Origin: SAR116 cluster bacterium AG-447-C21
GTDB taxonomy: Bacteria; Pseudomonadota; Alphaproteobacteria; Thalassobaculales; Thalassobaculaceae
Direction of reading: 5' to 3'
Assembly (NCBI GenBank): GCA_003212315.1
Contig: QCQB01000009.1
Location: 1 to 64,000 of the forward strand
DNA length: 64,000 nt
Part shown: positions 54,399 through 63,110 of the stretch, piece after piece
How the letters are laid out: each line of letters opens with the position of its first letter
Position numbering within the stretch: the stretch's first letter is position 1
The notes under the pieces: model-generated
Databases searched by the model: none
The model's input: only the letters and a program-made list of their open reading frames with translations
Told to the model about the DNA's origin: nothing
Made by a program: the position numbers and the translations under genes

Positions 54399-55475
54399 TC
54401 AATGGGGAAACGGCCACATTCTCAGTTTCTCCTTTGCTATTTGCCAAAGACGCGCTATTCCATGGGGTTCAACGATTAAAAAGAAAATAATCAATCCCCC
54501 AAAGAACATAAATTCGAAATGCTTGGCTGTAACAGCTTGCATTCCTAATGAACCTACCATCACATTGGTTAATACGATCGGCATTAATATGATGAAAGCT
54601 GCCCCAACGAATGAGCCCATCATACTTCCGAGGCCGCCAATTATAATCATAAACAGAACCTGAAAGGACACATTGATGTCGAAAGCTTCCGCTGTCTCTA
54701 CACTGCCCAGCCACAAACTTAAGGCCATAGCGCCAGCCACCCCGACATAAAAAGAACTAATTGAAAAAGCCATTAATTTTGTTTGAAAAGGCCGGAAGCC
54801 GATTAATTCGGCAGCGATATCCATATCGCGGATTGCCATCCAAGACCGGCCAATCGGCCCACGAACAAGATTTTTGGCAGCCATCGCCAGGATAAGAACA
54901 AAAACGAGACAAAACAGATAGCGGTCCATAGCATCAGCATTTGCACCTGTGACAGCGATCCCAAATACCTCTCTTGGCGGCATGGTGATTGTCCCAGATG
55001 GGGTATAGTTCTGGAACCAGGCAACCTTATTAAATAACCAGCTTAGAAAAAATTGAGCAGCTAGGGTCGCAACGGCTAAATAAAAACCCTTAATTCTAAG
55101 TGATGGAATTCCAAAGAGCAAACCTACCCCAGCTGTAATAATCCCGGAGAGTAATAAAACAACTACAAAGTTCATCTCAGGGAATCCAGTTGTTAACTTG
55201 TAGCAAGCTACTGCCCCTACCGCCATAAACCCGCCCGTTCCCAAAGACAATTGACCACAATATCCAGTTAGAATATTCAGTCCGGTTGCTGCCAAAGCGA
55301 ATATGAGAACTGGTATCATTATGGCTTGGAAAAAATATTCGGTGCCAAAATATGGAACCGCAAAGAACGCTAGCAGAAGCAGTAAGACCATGCCCCAATT
55401 ATCTTGCTTTATTGGAAAAATTGCCTGATCAGCGGCGTAGCTTGTCTTGAATTGACCTGATTCACGATAAAACAT
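54399..55475 (-). CDS. livM: Branched-chain-type ABC transporter permease LivM
   Basis: 358 residues, eight to ten membrane helices. LNILTGYCGQLSLGTGGFMAVGAVACY is the LivM signature near residue 70, and VRGPIGRSWMAIRDMDIAAELIGFRPFQTKLMAF is the coupling-loop motif contacting the ATPase. It starts 5 bases after the livH stop and precedes the binding-protein gene. Confidence 0.93.
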   Translation of the reverse strand: MFYRESGQFKTSYAADQAIFPIKQDNWGMVLLLLLAFFAVPYFGTEYFFQAIMIPVLIFALAATGLNILTGYCGQLSLGTGGFMAVGAVACYKLTTGFPEMNFVVVLLLSGIITAGVGLLFGIPSLRIKGFYLAVATLAAQFFLSWLFNKVAWFQNYTPSGTITMPPREVFGIAVTGANADAMDRYLFCLVFVLILAMAAKNLVRGPIGRSWMAIRDMDIAAELIGFRPFQTKLMAFSISSFYVGVAGAMALSLWLGSVETAEAFDINVSFQVLFMIIIGGLGSMMGSFVGAAFIILMPIVLTNVMVGSLGMQAVTAKHFEFMFFGGLIIFFLIVEPHGIARLWQIAKEKLRMWPFPH

Positions 55476-55480
55476 AGTTT

Positions 55481-56449
55481 TCAGACCCTCTCTATAATCT
55501 TATCGCCAAAAAGACCTTGCGGTCGAAAGAGCAAAAATACTAAAGCAACCACATATGCAAACCAGTTCTCGATAGCCCCATCAACGAGGGGGCCCCAATA
55601 AACTTCAGCGACTTTTTCACCAACGCCAATTATTAAACCTCCAACGATCGCGCCGGGAACAGAGGTGAAGCCACCTAGAATCAGAACTGGCAGCGCTTTT
55701 AACGCAATAAGTGAAAGGCTAAACTGTACTCCTGATTTTGATCCCCACATTATTCCAGCTACTAGAGCTACGAGCCCGGCTACGGACCAAACAATTATCC
55801 AAATATTCTTCAGTGGGATTCCGACAGATAATGCGGCCTGGTGGTCATCTGCAACGGCTCGAAGAGCACGCCCTGTTCTTGTATATTGAAAAAATAAGGC
55901 CAGCACCACAACTAGGAAGGCTGCAATTCCTGCTGCCCATAGATCAAAAATTTGTATCTGAATCTCACCAATCAAAAAGTTACCGGTTGGTATTCCAACA
56001 TCAAGCGCTTTGACTTCACTACCCCAGATTGTATCCCCTAATCCCTCGAGCACAAAGGCCAGACCAATAGTCGACATGAACATGATTATATGATCTTGGT
56101 TCACCAGCGGGCGTAGCACAATTCTCTCCACGGCAATGGCCAGTCCTATCATCACAATGAAGGTAACGATCACCGCAGCCCATGCTGGTAATTCGGGTAA
56201 TGATTTTTCAAGAGTAAATGGCATTGTCCCATTCATTAAGCCAACTAAGGTGAGTGCTGCGAATAGGGCGAAAACACCCTGGGCAAAGTTAAAAACCCCT
56301 GAGGCCTTGAATATCAGTACAAACCCGAGAGCTACCAGTGAATACATTACCCCGGACATCAAGCCCCCAAACACCACTTCAACAAGAAATGAGGGGTACT
56401 CGATCATATCCGCTATTGGCGCGATCAGGACAAGATTCAAAAATTCCAT
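55481..56449 (-). CDS. livH: Branched-chain-type ABC transporter permease LivH
   Basis: About 322 residues, eight membrane helices. GGLMSGVMYSLVALGFVLIFKASGVFNFAQG is the LivH signature; RTGRALRAVADDHQAALSVGIPLKNI is the ATPase-contact loop; ILGGFTSVPGAIVGGLIIG closes the core. I take ATG 56449 and not TTG 56452, which directly precedes it. It lies between livG and livM. Confidence 0.93.
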   Translation of the reverse strand: MEFLNLVLIAPIADMIEYPSFLVEVVFGGLMSGVMYSLVALGFVLIFKASGVFNFAQGVFALFAALTLVGLMNGTMPFTLEKSLPELPAWAAVIVTFIVMIGLAIAVERIVLRPLVNQDHIIMFMSTIGLAFVLEGLGDTIWGSEVKALDVGIPTGNFLIGEIQIQIFDLWAAGIAAFLVVVLALFFQYTRTGRALRAVADDHQAALSVGIPLKNIWIIVWSVAGLVALVAGIMWGSKSGVQFSLSLIALKALPVLILGGFTSVPGAIVGGLIIGVGEKVAEVYWGPLVDGAIENWFAYVVALVFLLFRPQGLFGDKIIERV

Positions 56450-56498
56450 CAAGTTTTCTCTTTCTTAGTCTGAAGAGAGCAGTTTTCAGAACAATTTC

Positions 56499-57299
56499 TC
56501 AATGCGCTACTCCAAGATAAGCGTCAATTACATTTTGGTTGGCTTTAACCTCATCGGGTGTACCGTCTGCTATCTTCTCGCCGTGATCTAAAACCACCAC
56601 CCTATCCGATAAGTCCATTACAACGCCCATATCGTGCTCAATGAGTGCAATCGTTGTTCCAAATTCATCGTTTACATCGAGTACAAACCGACACATGTCT
56701 TCTTTTTCTTCCAGATTCATGCCCGCCATCGGTTCATCTAGAAGCAATAAATCAGGCTCTGCGGCAAGTGCCCGCCCGAGTTCCACACGCTTTTGAAGAC
56801 CATAGGGCAGTCGCCCAACAGGTGTTTTCCGAATAGATTCTATTTCCAAAAAGCTGATAATTCTCTCTACAAACTGGCGATGTAAAATCTCTTCTTTCTG
56901 GGTTGGCCCATAATAAAGCATTGCAGGTAAGAGATTTACCTTCCATTTATTCATTTTTAGATTACGCCCGGTCATAATATTATCTAGAGTGGACATTCCT
57001 TTGAAAAGAGCAACGTTTTGGAACGTTCGGGCTATTCCTCCAGCAGCTGCCTCGTACGGCCGCATTTGTTTTCGGACTTTACCGCGAAAGAGTATCTGCC
57101 CCTGCTGGGGGTGATAAAAACCATTAATCACATTTAACATGGAGGTTTTTCCTGCCCCGTTTGGACCTATAATCGCCCTTATTTCTCCCCTTTTTATATC
57201 AAAGCTCACATCACGTATGGCCCGGACTGCACCAAAAGACAGCGTAATATTTTCAACAGAAAGTATTGATTCGGATGAACCTTGCTCTTTTACAGTCAT
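56499..57299 (-). CDS. livG: Branched-chain-type ABC transporter ATPase LivG
   Basis: 266 residues. Walker A GPNGAGKTS, ARTFQNVALFKGMSTLDNIMTGR, LPYGLQKRVELGRAL in place of LSGG (usual for LivG), Walker B LLLLDEPMAGMNLEE, and IEHDMGVVMDL. The start ATG 57299 lies one base after the ligase stop with GGATGG upstream; in-frame ATGs at 57308 and 57341 would overlap the ligase. Tight spacing shows co-translation with the ligase. Confidence 0.92.
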   Translation of the reverse strand: MTVKEQGSSESILSVENITLSFGAVRAIRDVSFDIKRGEIRAIIGPNGAGKTSMLNVINGFYHPQQGQILFRGKVRKQMRPYEAAAGGIARTFQNVALFKGMSTLDNIMTGRNLKMNKWKVNLLPAMLYYGPTQKEEILHRQFVERIISFLEIESIRKTPVGRLPYGLQKRVELGRALAAEPDLLLLDEPMAGMNLEEKEDMCRFVLDVNDEFGTTIALIEHDMGVVMDLSDRVVVLDHGEKIADGTPDEVKANQNVIDAYLGVAH

Positions 57300-57300
57300 T

Positions 57301-59274
57301 TCAACCATCCAATCCGGCATTTTTATTAACTTCTGCATCACGGATTTTCAGTAGTACCGGATTGCTTTTTCCGGCCTCCATTTTGGAACGAAGTTCTACG
57401 TTGTTTTTATCAGAGTGAAGCGCGTCTATCACTTTTTTAAGCCGTTTATTCACTTCTTTTCGTCGCAGTTTACCAGTTTGTGTCAACTCGCCATCTATAG
57501 GATCGAGTTGTTTGTGTAATATGGTAAAACGTTTGATTTGAAGACCGCAGAGATTCTTGGCTTTTGCGAACTCTTCATTGAGTTTATCGATGTCATTTTT
57601 TATCAGTTCAGAAACCATATCTTGTTGAGATAGATCGATATAGCCCGAGAAACCAACACCAGCTTTTTCCAAATGGCTTCCGACTGAGTCAGCGTCCACA
57701 ACTACAATAGCCGCCACAAAATCTTTCCCGCTACCAGACGCCACAGCGTCCTGGATAAATGGGGAACGTTTTAATCTATTCTCGATAGTCAGTGGTGTGA
57801 AAATCGAAGAAGCATTTACTGTTCCTATATCAACGAGCCTATCGATAACACTCAAATGACCATTATCATTTATAATTCCAAGATCGCCACTCTTTATCCA
57901 GCCGTCTTTATCTAAAATCTTTTTTGTTTCTTTATTATTGTTATAGTAGCCCATGAAATTGCCGGGGCTTCGGTAAATAATCTCTCCTTTTTTATCTACC
58001 TTAAATTCTACTTCGGGGCCGGCTGGTCCAACTGAATTTGGAAGAACATTCTCATTTGGTTGCAGAAAAGCATATCCTGAGCTCTCCGTTTGGGTATAGA
58101 TCTGTTTTAGATTTACCCCAATGCTTCGATAGAAAGAAAAAACTTCATCACTTATTGGGGCTCCACCGGTGTAGGCCACTTTTATATGATTAAAGCCTAG
58201 GTTGTTTTTTATAGGACCATAGATCACCAAAGATCCCAGTGCATAAAATACCCTGTCCATGAATCCGACGGATTTTCCCTCTAGTATTTGGGATCCTACG
58301 CGCTCAGCCAAGGTCATAAAATAATGGTAAAATGAGTTGACCACCCCAGACGCACTCTGAACTCGACTATTAACTTCGGTAACTAATCGCTCAAAGATCC
58401 TAGGAGGGGCCATAAAGTAGTTTGGACCTATATCCTTCAGGTCAGAGAATAATGTATCGGGACTTTCTGGGCAATTTATAGTGTATCCGGTCACGTAGTG
58501 TTGAGCATAAGATAAAAAATGATCGCCTATCCATGCCAATGGCAGATAAGCGAGAACATTTTCGTGAGACCCTATATTATCTTGATCAGCTGCGAGTCGA
58601 GCCGATTTTTGCAAGGCATCATGAGAAAGCATAACCCCTTTTGGGGCTCCCGAAGTGCCTGGAGTATAGATAATTATAGCAAGATCGCTCCCTTTACCTT
58701 CACTAATACTTTTGCTGAATGAATCAGGATTTTTGGTCTTTTGATCTCGTCCCGCTTCCTTAAGGGTTTCTAGTGAATAGAGGTGAGCACTATTATAGTT
58801 TCGCATACCTCTTAATTCCTCATGAGCAATAAACTCGATCGAGGATATTTCATCTTTTAGTTGTTCAATTTTATCTACTTGTTCTTGGTCCTGACAGATT
58901 ACACCTTTAATTTCGCTTTGCTTTAAAATCTCTGCCAGTTCCCCGGCGTTGCTATCGGGATACAGCGGAACCGGCACGGCACCAATTGCCTGAACTGCTG
59001 CGAAACAAAGGTAGAGAGATGAAGTGTTCTGTCCGATGATGGCTACTTTGTTATCTCGTTTTAAACCAATTGATTGTAGACCTAATGCGATGAGCTCTGC
59101 AGTCTCCTCCGCCTTTGCCCAAGTGAGTGTTTGCCAGATACCCAGGTTCTTCTGCCGGTAGGCTGGCGCATTGCCACTTGCCTTTGCATGATGTAAAAGC
59201 AACTTTGGAAAGGTGTCTTTTTTTTCAAGAGAAGATACAACTTTATTCATGCGTTTTTCATTCGCCTCTTCCAA
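57301..59274 (-). CDS. Long acyl-CoA ligase heading the liv operon
   Basis: 657 residues. ANL-superfamily ligase of the long FadD15-like form that often travels with liv transporters. The P-loop reads YTPGTSGAPKGVMLSH instead of YTSGTTG, followed by LAWIGDHFLSYAQ, YTQTESSGYAFL, KSGDLGIINDNGHLSVIDRLVD and a catalytic Lys in LTQTGKLRRKEV. It probably traps the imported acid as a CoA ester. The start is uncertain: TTG 59274 or ATG 59250, neither with a clear ribosome site. It begins a six-gene operon running to livF. Confidence 0.85.
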   Translation of the reverse strand: MEEANEKRMNKVVSSLEKKDTFPKLLLHHAKASGNAPAYRQKNLGIWQTLTWAKAEETAELIALGLQSIGLKRDNKVAIIGQNTSSLYLCFAAVQAIGAVPVPLYPDSNAGELAEILKQSEIKGVICQDQEQVDKIEQLKDEISSIEFIAHEELRGMRNYNSAHLYSLETLKEAGRDQKTKNPDSFSKSISEGKGSDLAIIIYTPGTSGAPKGVMLSHDALQKSARLAADQDNIGSHENVLAYLPLAWIGDHFLSYAQHYVTGYTINCPESPDTLFSDLKDIGPNYFMAPPRIFERLVTEVNSRVQSASGVVNSFYHYFMTLAERVGSQILEGKSVGFMDRVFYALGSLVIYGPIKNNLGFNHIKVAYTGGAPISDEVFSFYRSIGVNLKQIYTQTESSGYAFLQPNENVLPNSVGPAGPEVEFKVDKKGEIIYRSPGNFMGYYNNNKETKKILDKDGWIKSGDLGIINDNGHLSVIDRLVDIGTVNASSIFTPLTIENRLKRSPFIQDAVASGSGKDFVAAIVVVDADSVGSHLEKAGVGFSGYIDLSQQDMVSELIKNDIDKLNEEFAKAKNLCGLQIKRFTILHKQLDPIDGELTQTGKLRRKEVNKRLKKVIDALHSDKNNVELRSKMEAGKSNPVLLKIRDAEVNKNAGLDG

Positions 59275-59378
59275 AAGTCGCTCGGTCGAAGATATCGACT
59301 AACCGGCTTTTCCAGCCACGTAAACCAATCGCCATTTTTTCTATTTTTTGTTTGGCGAAAACCCCTGTTATCGCATTA

Positions 59379-59405
59379 ATTGATTCTCTTTGCTCGAGAG
59401 TCAAT
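59379..59405. promoter_or_regulatory. 27-bp inverted repeat upstream of the liv operon
   Basis: Ten-base arms ATTGATTCTC and GAGAGTCAAT match at 9 of 10 positions around a 7-base centre. It lies 105-155 bases before the ligase start in the 225-base gap left of the CmcJ-like gene. As RNA on the plus strand it forms a ten-pair stem with one wobble and no T-run after it, so an operator is more likely than a terminator. The rest of the gap is AT-rich without other clear signals. Confidence 0.4.
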
Positions 59406-59499
59406 AAAGTTATTTCATTTCGATGTAATTTTATCAACTAAAGTGAGTTTTTATTATTTAATTTTTGGGTTTTAAAAATACTTTCTGAAGTCTTTTCGT

Positions 59500-60306
59500 T
59501 TAAAAAAAGACCAAAGCGCGCATCTCTATGCTCTGTCTAGGCAATGCGTCGTCTGCACTTGCAGGATCATCAAAAGCGGTATGCGCTGTAAACTTAACTT
59601 TCACATCTTTATCCGTATCAAATACCTTGAATACCAATACCTCGTCTTGGCACATTTTGGGGAAATAATACCATCTGTGCGCTGAGTTATAGCTGATATG
59701 ATAAGTTTCAGCAGTTCTATCTTTATAGCGTCTTTGATTACGAATGAATCCCGTCTCAGGTATAGTTTTACCATCACACAACGCTAGCGGCTCCGACTCT
59801 ATAACGGAGGCAATAGAGCGCCAAGTTTGAATAATAGCAAATCGGCTTTCCAATAATGCTTGCGATTCTGTAGGGAAAAAATCTCTGACTCTCTGTGGGG
59901 CAGATAACTCAGTATAGTCGTTATGGACGTAACGAACCGGTTCTCTAACCCAGCCTTTTCTTTGCTTTTCAGGAAGAGGTGTACGAACGGTATGATCAAA
60001 AATATATACTTGTCTACCGCCACTTTCTCTTTTTATCAATTCGGCTGTCTCAGGGTAATAAACGTTCTTTATCTCATCCTCATCATAGAAATTTAACATT
60101 TTTGTTGGATTATTAGCTAATAGGAAACCATGGTGATTTAAACGAAATTTTTCTCCTGCGTTCCTTCCATTGTAAATTTTTGTGGTTCTTTTTTCGTAGG
60201 CAGCTATATGAGCTTTGTGTTCCTCTTCTGGCCAATCCACATAGCGAATGGAGGGTTGCCCATCATCAATGATATATGTTAGGTCCGCAGTTATATAGTT
60301 TTCCAT
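59500..60306 (-). CDS. CmcJ/NvfI-family oxygenase-like protein
   Basis: 268 residues. It resembles the CmcJ/NvfI/AsaB family, non-heme iron enzymes first met in cephamycin and fungal meroterpenoid pathways. RYVHNDYT carries a His and Asp pair; WRSIASVIESEPLALCDGKTI and HRWYYFPKMCQDEVLVFKVFDT, then HTAFDDP, are typical blocks. GAGG is 5 bases before ATG 60306. It is divergent from the HlyD-MFS-SDR set. Known members hydroxylate or rearrange small molecules; the substrate here is unknown. Confidence 0.85.
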   Translation of the reverse strand: MENYITADLTYIIDDGQPSIRYVDWPEEEHKAHIAAYEKRTTKIYNGRNAGEKFRLNHHGFLLANNPTKMLNFYDEDEIKNVYYPETAELIKRESGGRQVYIFDHTVRTPLPEKQRKGWVREPVRYVHNDYTELSAPQRVRDFFPTESQALLESRFAIIQTWRSIASVIESEPLALCDGKTIPETGFIRNQRRYKDRTAETYHISYNSAHRWYYFPKMCQDEVLVFKVFDTDKDVKVKFTAHTAFDDPASADDALPRQSIEMRALVFF

Positions 60307-60413
60307 TTTAGCCTCTTTTTTTAGATAAAGTAACACCAGTTACATCGTGTTTAAAAGCTCCGTTGGGCTCGTCTAGTCTATATTCTGTGTATTAGTGCGA
60401 CTTTATCACCAGC

Positions 60414-60500
60414 TGGGTTTTGTAGACTTTTTGAAAGTCTCTATTTGACGTTTTGTCAAAATAGGTTGAATTTCGGCACAACGCACCCAGGCAAAACCCA
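60414..60500 (+). ncRNA. Possible structured leader (multi-helix junction) of the HlyD operon
   Basis: An outer stem TGGGTTTTG (60414-60422) pairs perfectly over nine bases with CAAAACCCA (60492-60500). It encloses three hairpins set end to end: AGACTTT/AAAGTCT with a 3-base loop (60424-60440); CTATTTGAC/GTCAAAATAG with one bulge (60441-60464); GTTG/CAAC (60465-60482). It ends 28 bases before ATG 60529. A TATATT at 60379-60384 could be a -10 for such a leader. The two strong inner repeats could instead be protein operators. Not folded by computer. Confidence 0.35.
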
Positions 60501-60528
60501 AATATAGTTGTTGTGGACATCAAGAAAT

Positions 60529-61626
60529 ATGCAAGCAAGGCGGATAATTTTGAAAGTAGTATCAATAGGTGCTGTTCTTTTGGGGGTAGCGTTTGCTTGT
60601 TACGAGTTTTTTCATTGGATGACGCATGTCTATGAGTTCGACGCGCGTATTAAATCTGACCTCACAAGAGTATCGAGCAAGGTAGATGGTACTATTGAAA
60701 AAATATTATTTAAAGAAGGCGATGAGGTTGGCCGCGGGGATCTATTGGTTGTGATGAATAGTGATCATATTATTCATCAAATGGAGGCATTAGATGCCGA
60801 GCTAAAGGTACAAAAAGCTCAAACAGAAAAACTGACAGCGCAAAAGCGCAACTTAGAGGTTGAATTGAATGCTCAAGTCTCTACCAAAAATGAGGAAATA
60901 AACTCACTCAAAGTTGAACTGAAAGCACTCATGAATAGGGAACAGCTTGCGGGAAAAAAACTAAAGAGAACGAAATATCTTGTCAGTAAAAATTTGACAT
61001 CGAAAAAGAGTTTGGATGTTGATCAGGATCATCTGCTTAATCTTTCGGGCCAAGTTTCTGTCTCAAAGGCAAGGATCAAAGTTGCGAGGATGGAATTAGA
61101 AGAAATCAGAGCAAAGAGAAGCCAAATCAAGGTTTTAGACCAAGATATAATTATTTCGTCTATTACTGTTCGAAGATTAGCCGCAAATCTGAAAGCTTTA
61201 GAAGTAGAATTGAAGGAGCGTAAAATATTAAGCCCTGTTGATGGCATTATAGACATCATATTTAAAAACCCCGGAGAATATGTTGAGGATGCGAATGAGA
61301 TACTAATTTTGCATAATCCCGAAAATATTTGGGTAGAGGCAAATATAGAAGAAGATCAGATCCGACATCTGGAGATCGGTCAGCCTGTTAAAGTAGATTT
61401 TAATGCCTATCCTTTCGACTCTTTTAAAGGCGAAGTAACACATATTGGCCGTATTACATTATCCGATTTAGCGATATCAAAATCAGATTTGAGCGATAAC
61501 CGTGTTCGAAAATTAACTCAACGGATCCCGGTAAAGATTAAGTTAATAGACAAGCCTGAGATTACTGCTCCCGGTATGTTGGTGGAAGTCAATATTCAAA
61601 TTCAGGATAAGGCACTACTTCAGTGA
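60529..61626 (+). CDS. HlyD-family membrane fusion protein
   Basis: About 365 residues. One membrane helix (about 8-30) then biotinyl-lipoyl halves (VSSKVDGTIEKILFKEGDEVGRGD and ERKILSPVDGIIDIIFKNPGEYV) flanking a long coiled coil (about 85-210), then a beta-barrel (IWVEANIEEDQIRHLEIGQPV). EmrA-like periplasmic adaptor. The start is uncertain: ATG 60529, or TTG 60508 seven codons upstream, neither with a good ribosome site. The stop overlaps the MFS start (GTGA), coupling them. Confidence 0.85.
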   Translation: MQARRIILKVVSIGAVLLGVAFACYEFFHWMTHVYEFDARIKSDLTRVSSKVDGTIEKILFKEGDEVGRGDLLVVMNSDHIIHQMEALDAELKVQKAQTEKLTAQKRNLEVELNAQVSTKNEEINSLKVELKALMNREQLAGKKLKRTKYLVSKNLTSKKSLDVDQDHLLNLSGQVSVSKARIKVARMELEEIRAKRSQIKVLDQDIIISSITVRRLAANLKALEVELKERKILSPVDGIIDIIFKNPGEYVEDANEILILHNPENIWVEANIEEDQIRHLEIGQPVKVDFNAYPFDSFKGEVTHIGRITLSDLAISKSDLSDNRVRKLTQRIPVKIKLIDKPEITAPGMLVEVNIQIQDKALLQ

Positions 61627-62987
61627 ATTTAACCCGATTAGATTGGCGTATAATATTAGCATTAGCTACGTCGTCTATGCTTATTCAACAAGCGTTCTCT
61701 TATGTTTGCCAAATTGTTTTACCTTTTCTAGCAGACCGTATTGCAGAAGATTTTGGCATTTCTAGGGCGTGGTTGGGCCTGTATCTATTTATTCAAAATG
61801 TTGCCTCTATTGCTGCGGCTATGGGCTGTGGTGCATTTATAATAAGAATGGGGGCACTTCGTATTAGCCAAGCTTGTTTGATCTTTATGGGGGGAAGCCT
61901 GTTTGTAATAGCAACTGGAATACTCTGGTTATATCCTATTGCAGCGATATTACTTGGGGCAGCCTCAGTCTCTACCCCGGCCAGTTCCCATATATTGGCC
62001 AAATATTGCCCACCAAGACTTGCTCCAATTATCTTTTCAATCAAGCAAACAGGCGTGCCCGTTGGCAGCCTTATCGCCGGTGTCTTGATACCAATATTGC
62101 TGGGAATGGGTATTTATATCGGAAGTCTGGGTATTTCAGTCCACCTGGACGCTTATGGAACGTGTTTTGTAATAGGAATAATGGTTTATATGATCGTTCT
62201 GCTTCTCCAACCCTTGAGAGAACATTTTGATTCGGATAGGCGTTCAGACGTAAAGTTTTCATTCTCAGGTGCTATTCAGACAATGAAAATTGTGATTTCT
62301 GACGCGAGTTTGCGGGATTTGGCATTATGTGCTTTCGCGTTGGGCGGTCTGCAATCAATCTTCGCAGGTTTCTTTATTCTTTTCATGATTGACGGTCTTA
62401 ATTACAGCGAATTGGAAGCGGGTTCGGCATTCGCGATAGCAAGCTTAACAGCAATTGGAGCAAGGATTTTATGGGGTTGGTTGGGAAGTACTTATTTTTC
62501 AGCTCGTCTAGTTATGGGTGCTATAAGTTTTTTTGCTGCCGTTGGAGGTGTTTTAATAGGGCTCTTTGATGCCACCTGGAGCTATAATGCAATATTGAGT
62601 GTTGCGATCCTTTACAACGTTACTTCATTAAGTTGGCACGGTATTCTTCTGGCTGAAACAGCAAGATTGTCTCCAGAAGGTAGCGTGGGTGGTATTACTG
62701 GTGGAGTGCTTGCCTTTACATCTATTTCTATGATGCTCTATCCGGCGTTTTATGGCGGCTTGTTAGCCATCACCGACTCATATGGAATTGGTTTTACCTT
62801 GGCAGCATTGCCAGCTTTATTTTGTGCGTTTGTTTTCTTTAAGCCGCCTTTAGAGGGGTCATGGATAGCCCAAGGGTACGGGTTAATAATTTGGACCATT
62901 AAACCACAGCGACTTTTATATATGTTTCTGGGAAGTACGATTGGTGCTTTTGCTGCGGCTGTATTGTTGTACAGAAACTTAATTTAA
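61623..62987 (+). CDS. MFS transporter
   Basis: 454 residues with about twelve membrane helices, a major facilitator carrier. GTG 61623 overlaps the HlyD stop by four bases. IFSIKQTGVPVGSLIAGVLIP between helices 4 and 5 and the central charged loop (REHFDSDRRSD) at about 200 divide the two halves. Coupled to HlyD it suggests an EmrAB-like exporter, but EmrB has 14 helices and this has about 12, and no outer-membrane factor is present. Substrate unknown. Confidence 0.85.
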   Translation: MNLTRLDWRIILALATSSMLIQQAFSYVCQIVLPFLADRIAEDFGISRAWLGLYLFIQNVASIAAAMGCGAFIIRMGALRISQACLIFMGGSLFVIATGILWLYPIAAILLGAASVSTPASSHILAKYCPPRLAPIIFSIKQTGVPVGSLIAGVLIPILLGMGIYIGSLGISVHLDAYGTCFVIGIMVYMIVLLLQPLREHFDSDRRSDVKFSFSGAIQTMKIVISDASLRDLALCAFALGGLQSIFAGFFILFMIDGLNYSELEAGSAFAIASLTAIGARILWGWLGSTYFSARLVMGAISFFAAVGGVLIGLFDATWSYNAILSVAILYNVTSLSWHGILLAETARLSPEGSVGGITGGVLAFTSISMMLYPAFYGGLLAITDSYGIGFTLAALPALFCAFVFFKPPLEGSWIAQGYGLIIWTIKPQRLLYMFLGSTIGAFAAAVLLYRNLI

Positions 62988-63110
62988 ATTTCTTACTTTA
63001 TTTAATTTTTGAGAAGTTTTGCATATAAACTATTTCTACATGTAATTTTATGGCATCTACTTTGTCTTATTGTCAGGTTACTATTAGCAGCTTGGAAAGG
63101 AAACCTTGGA

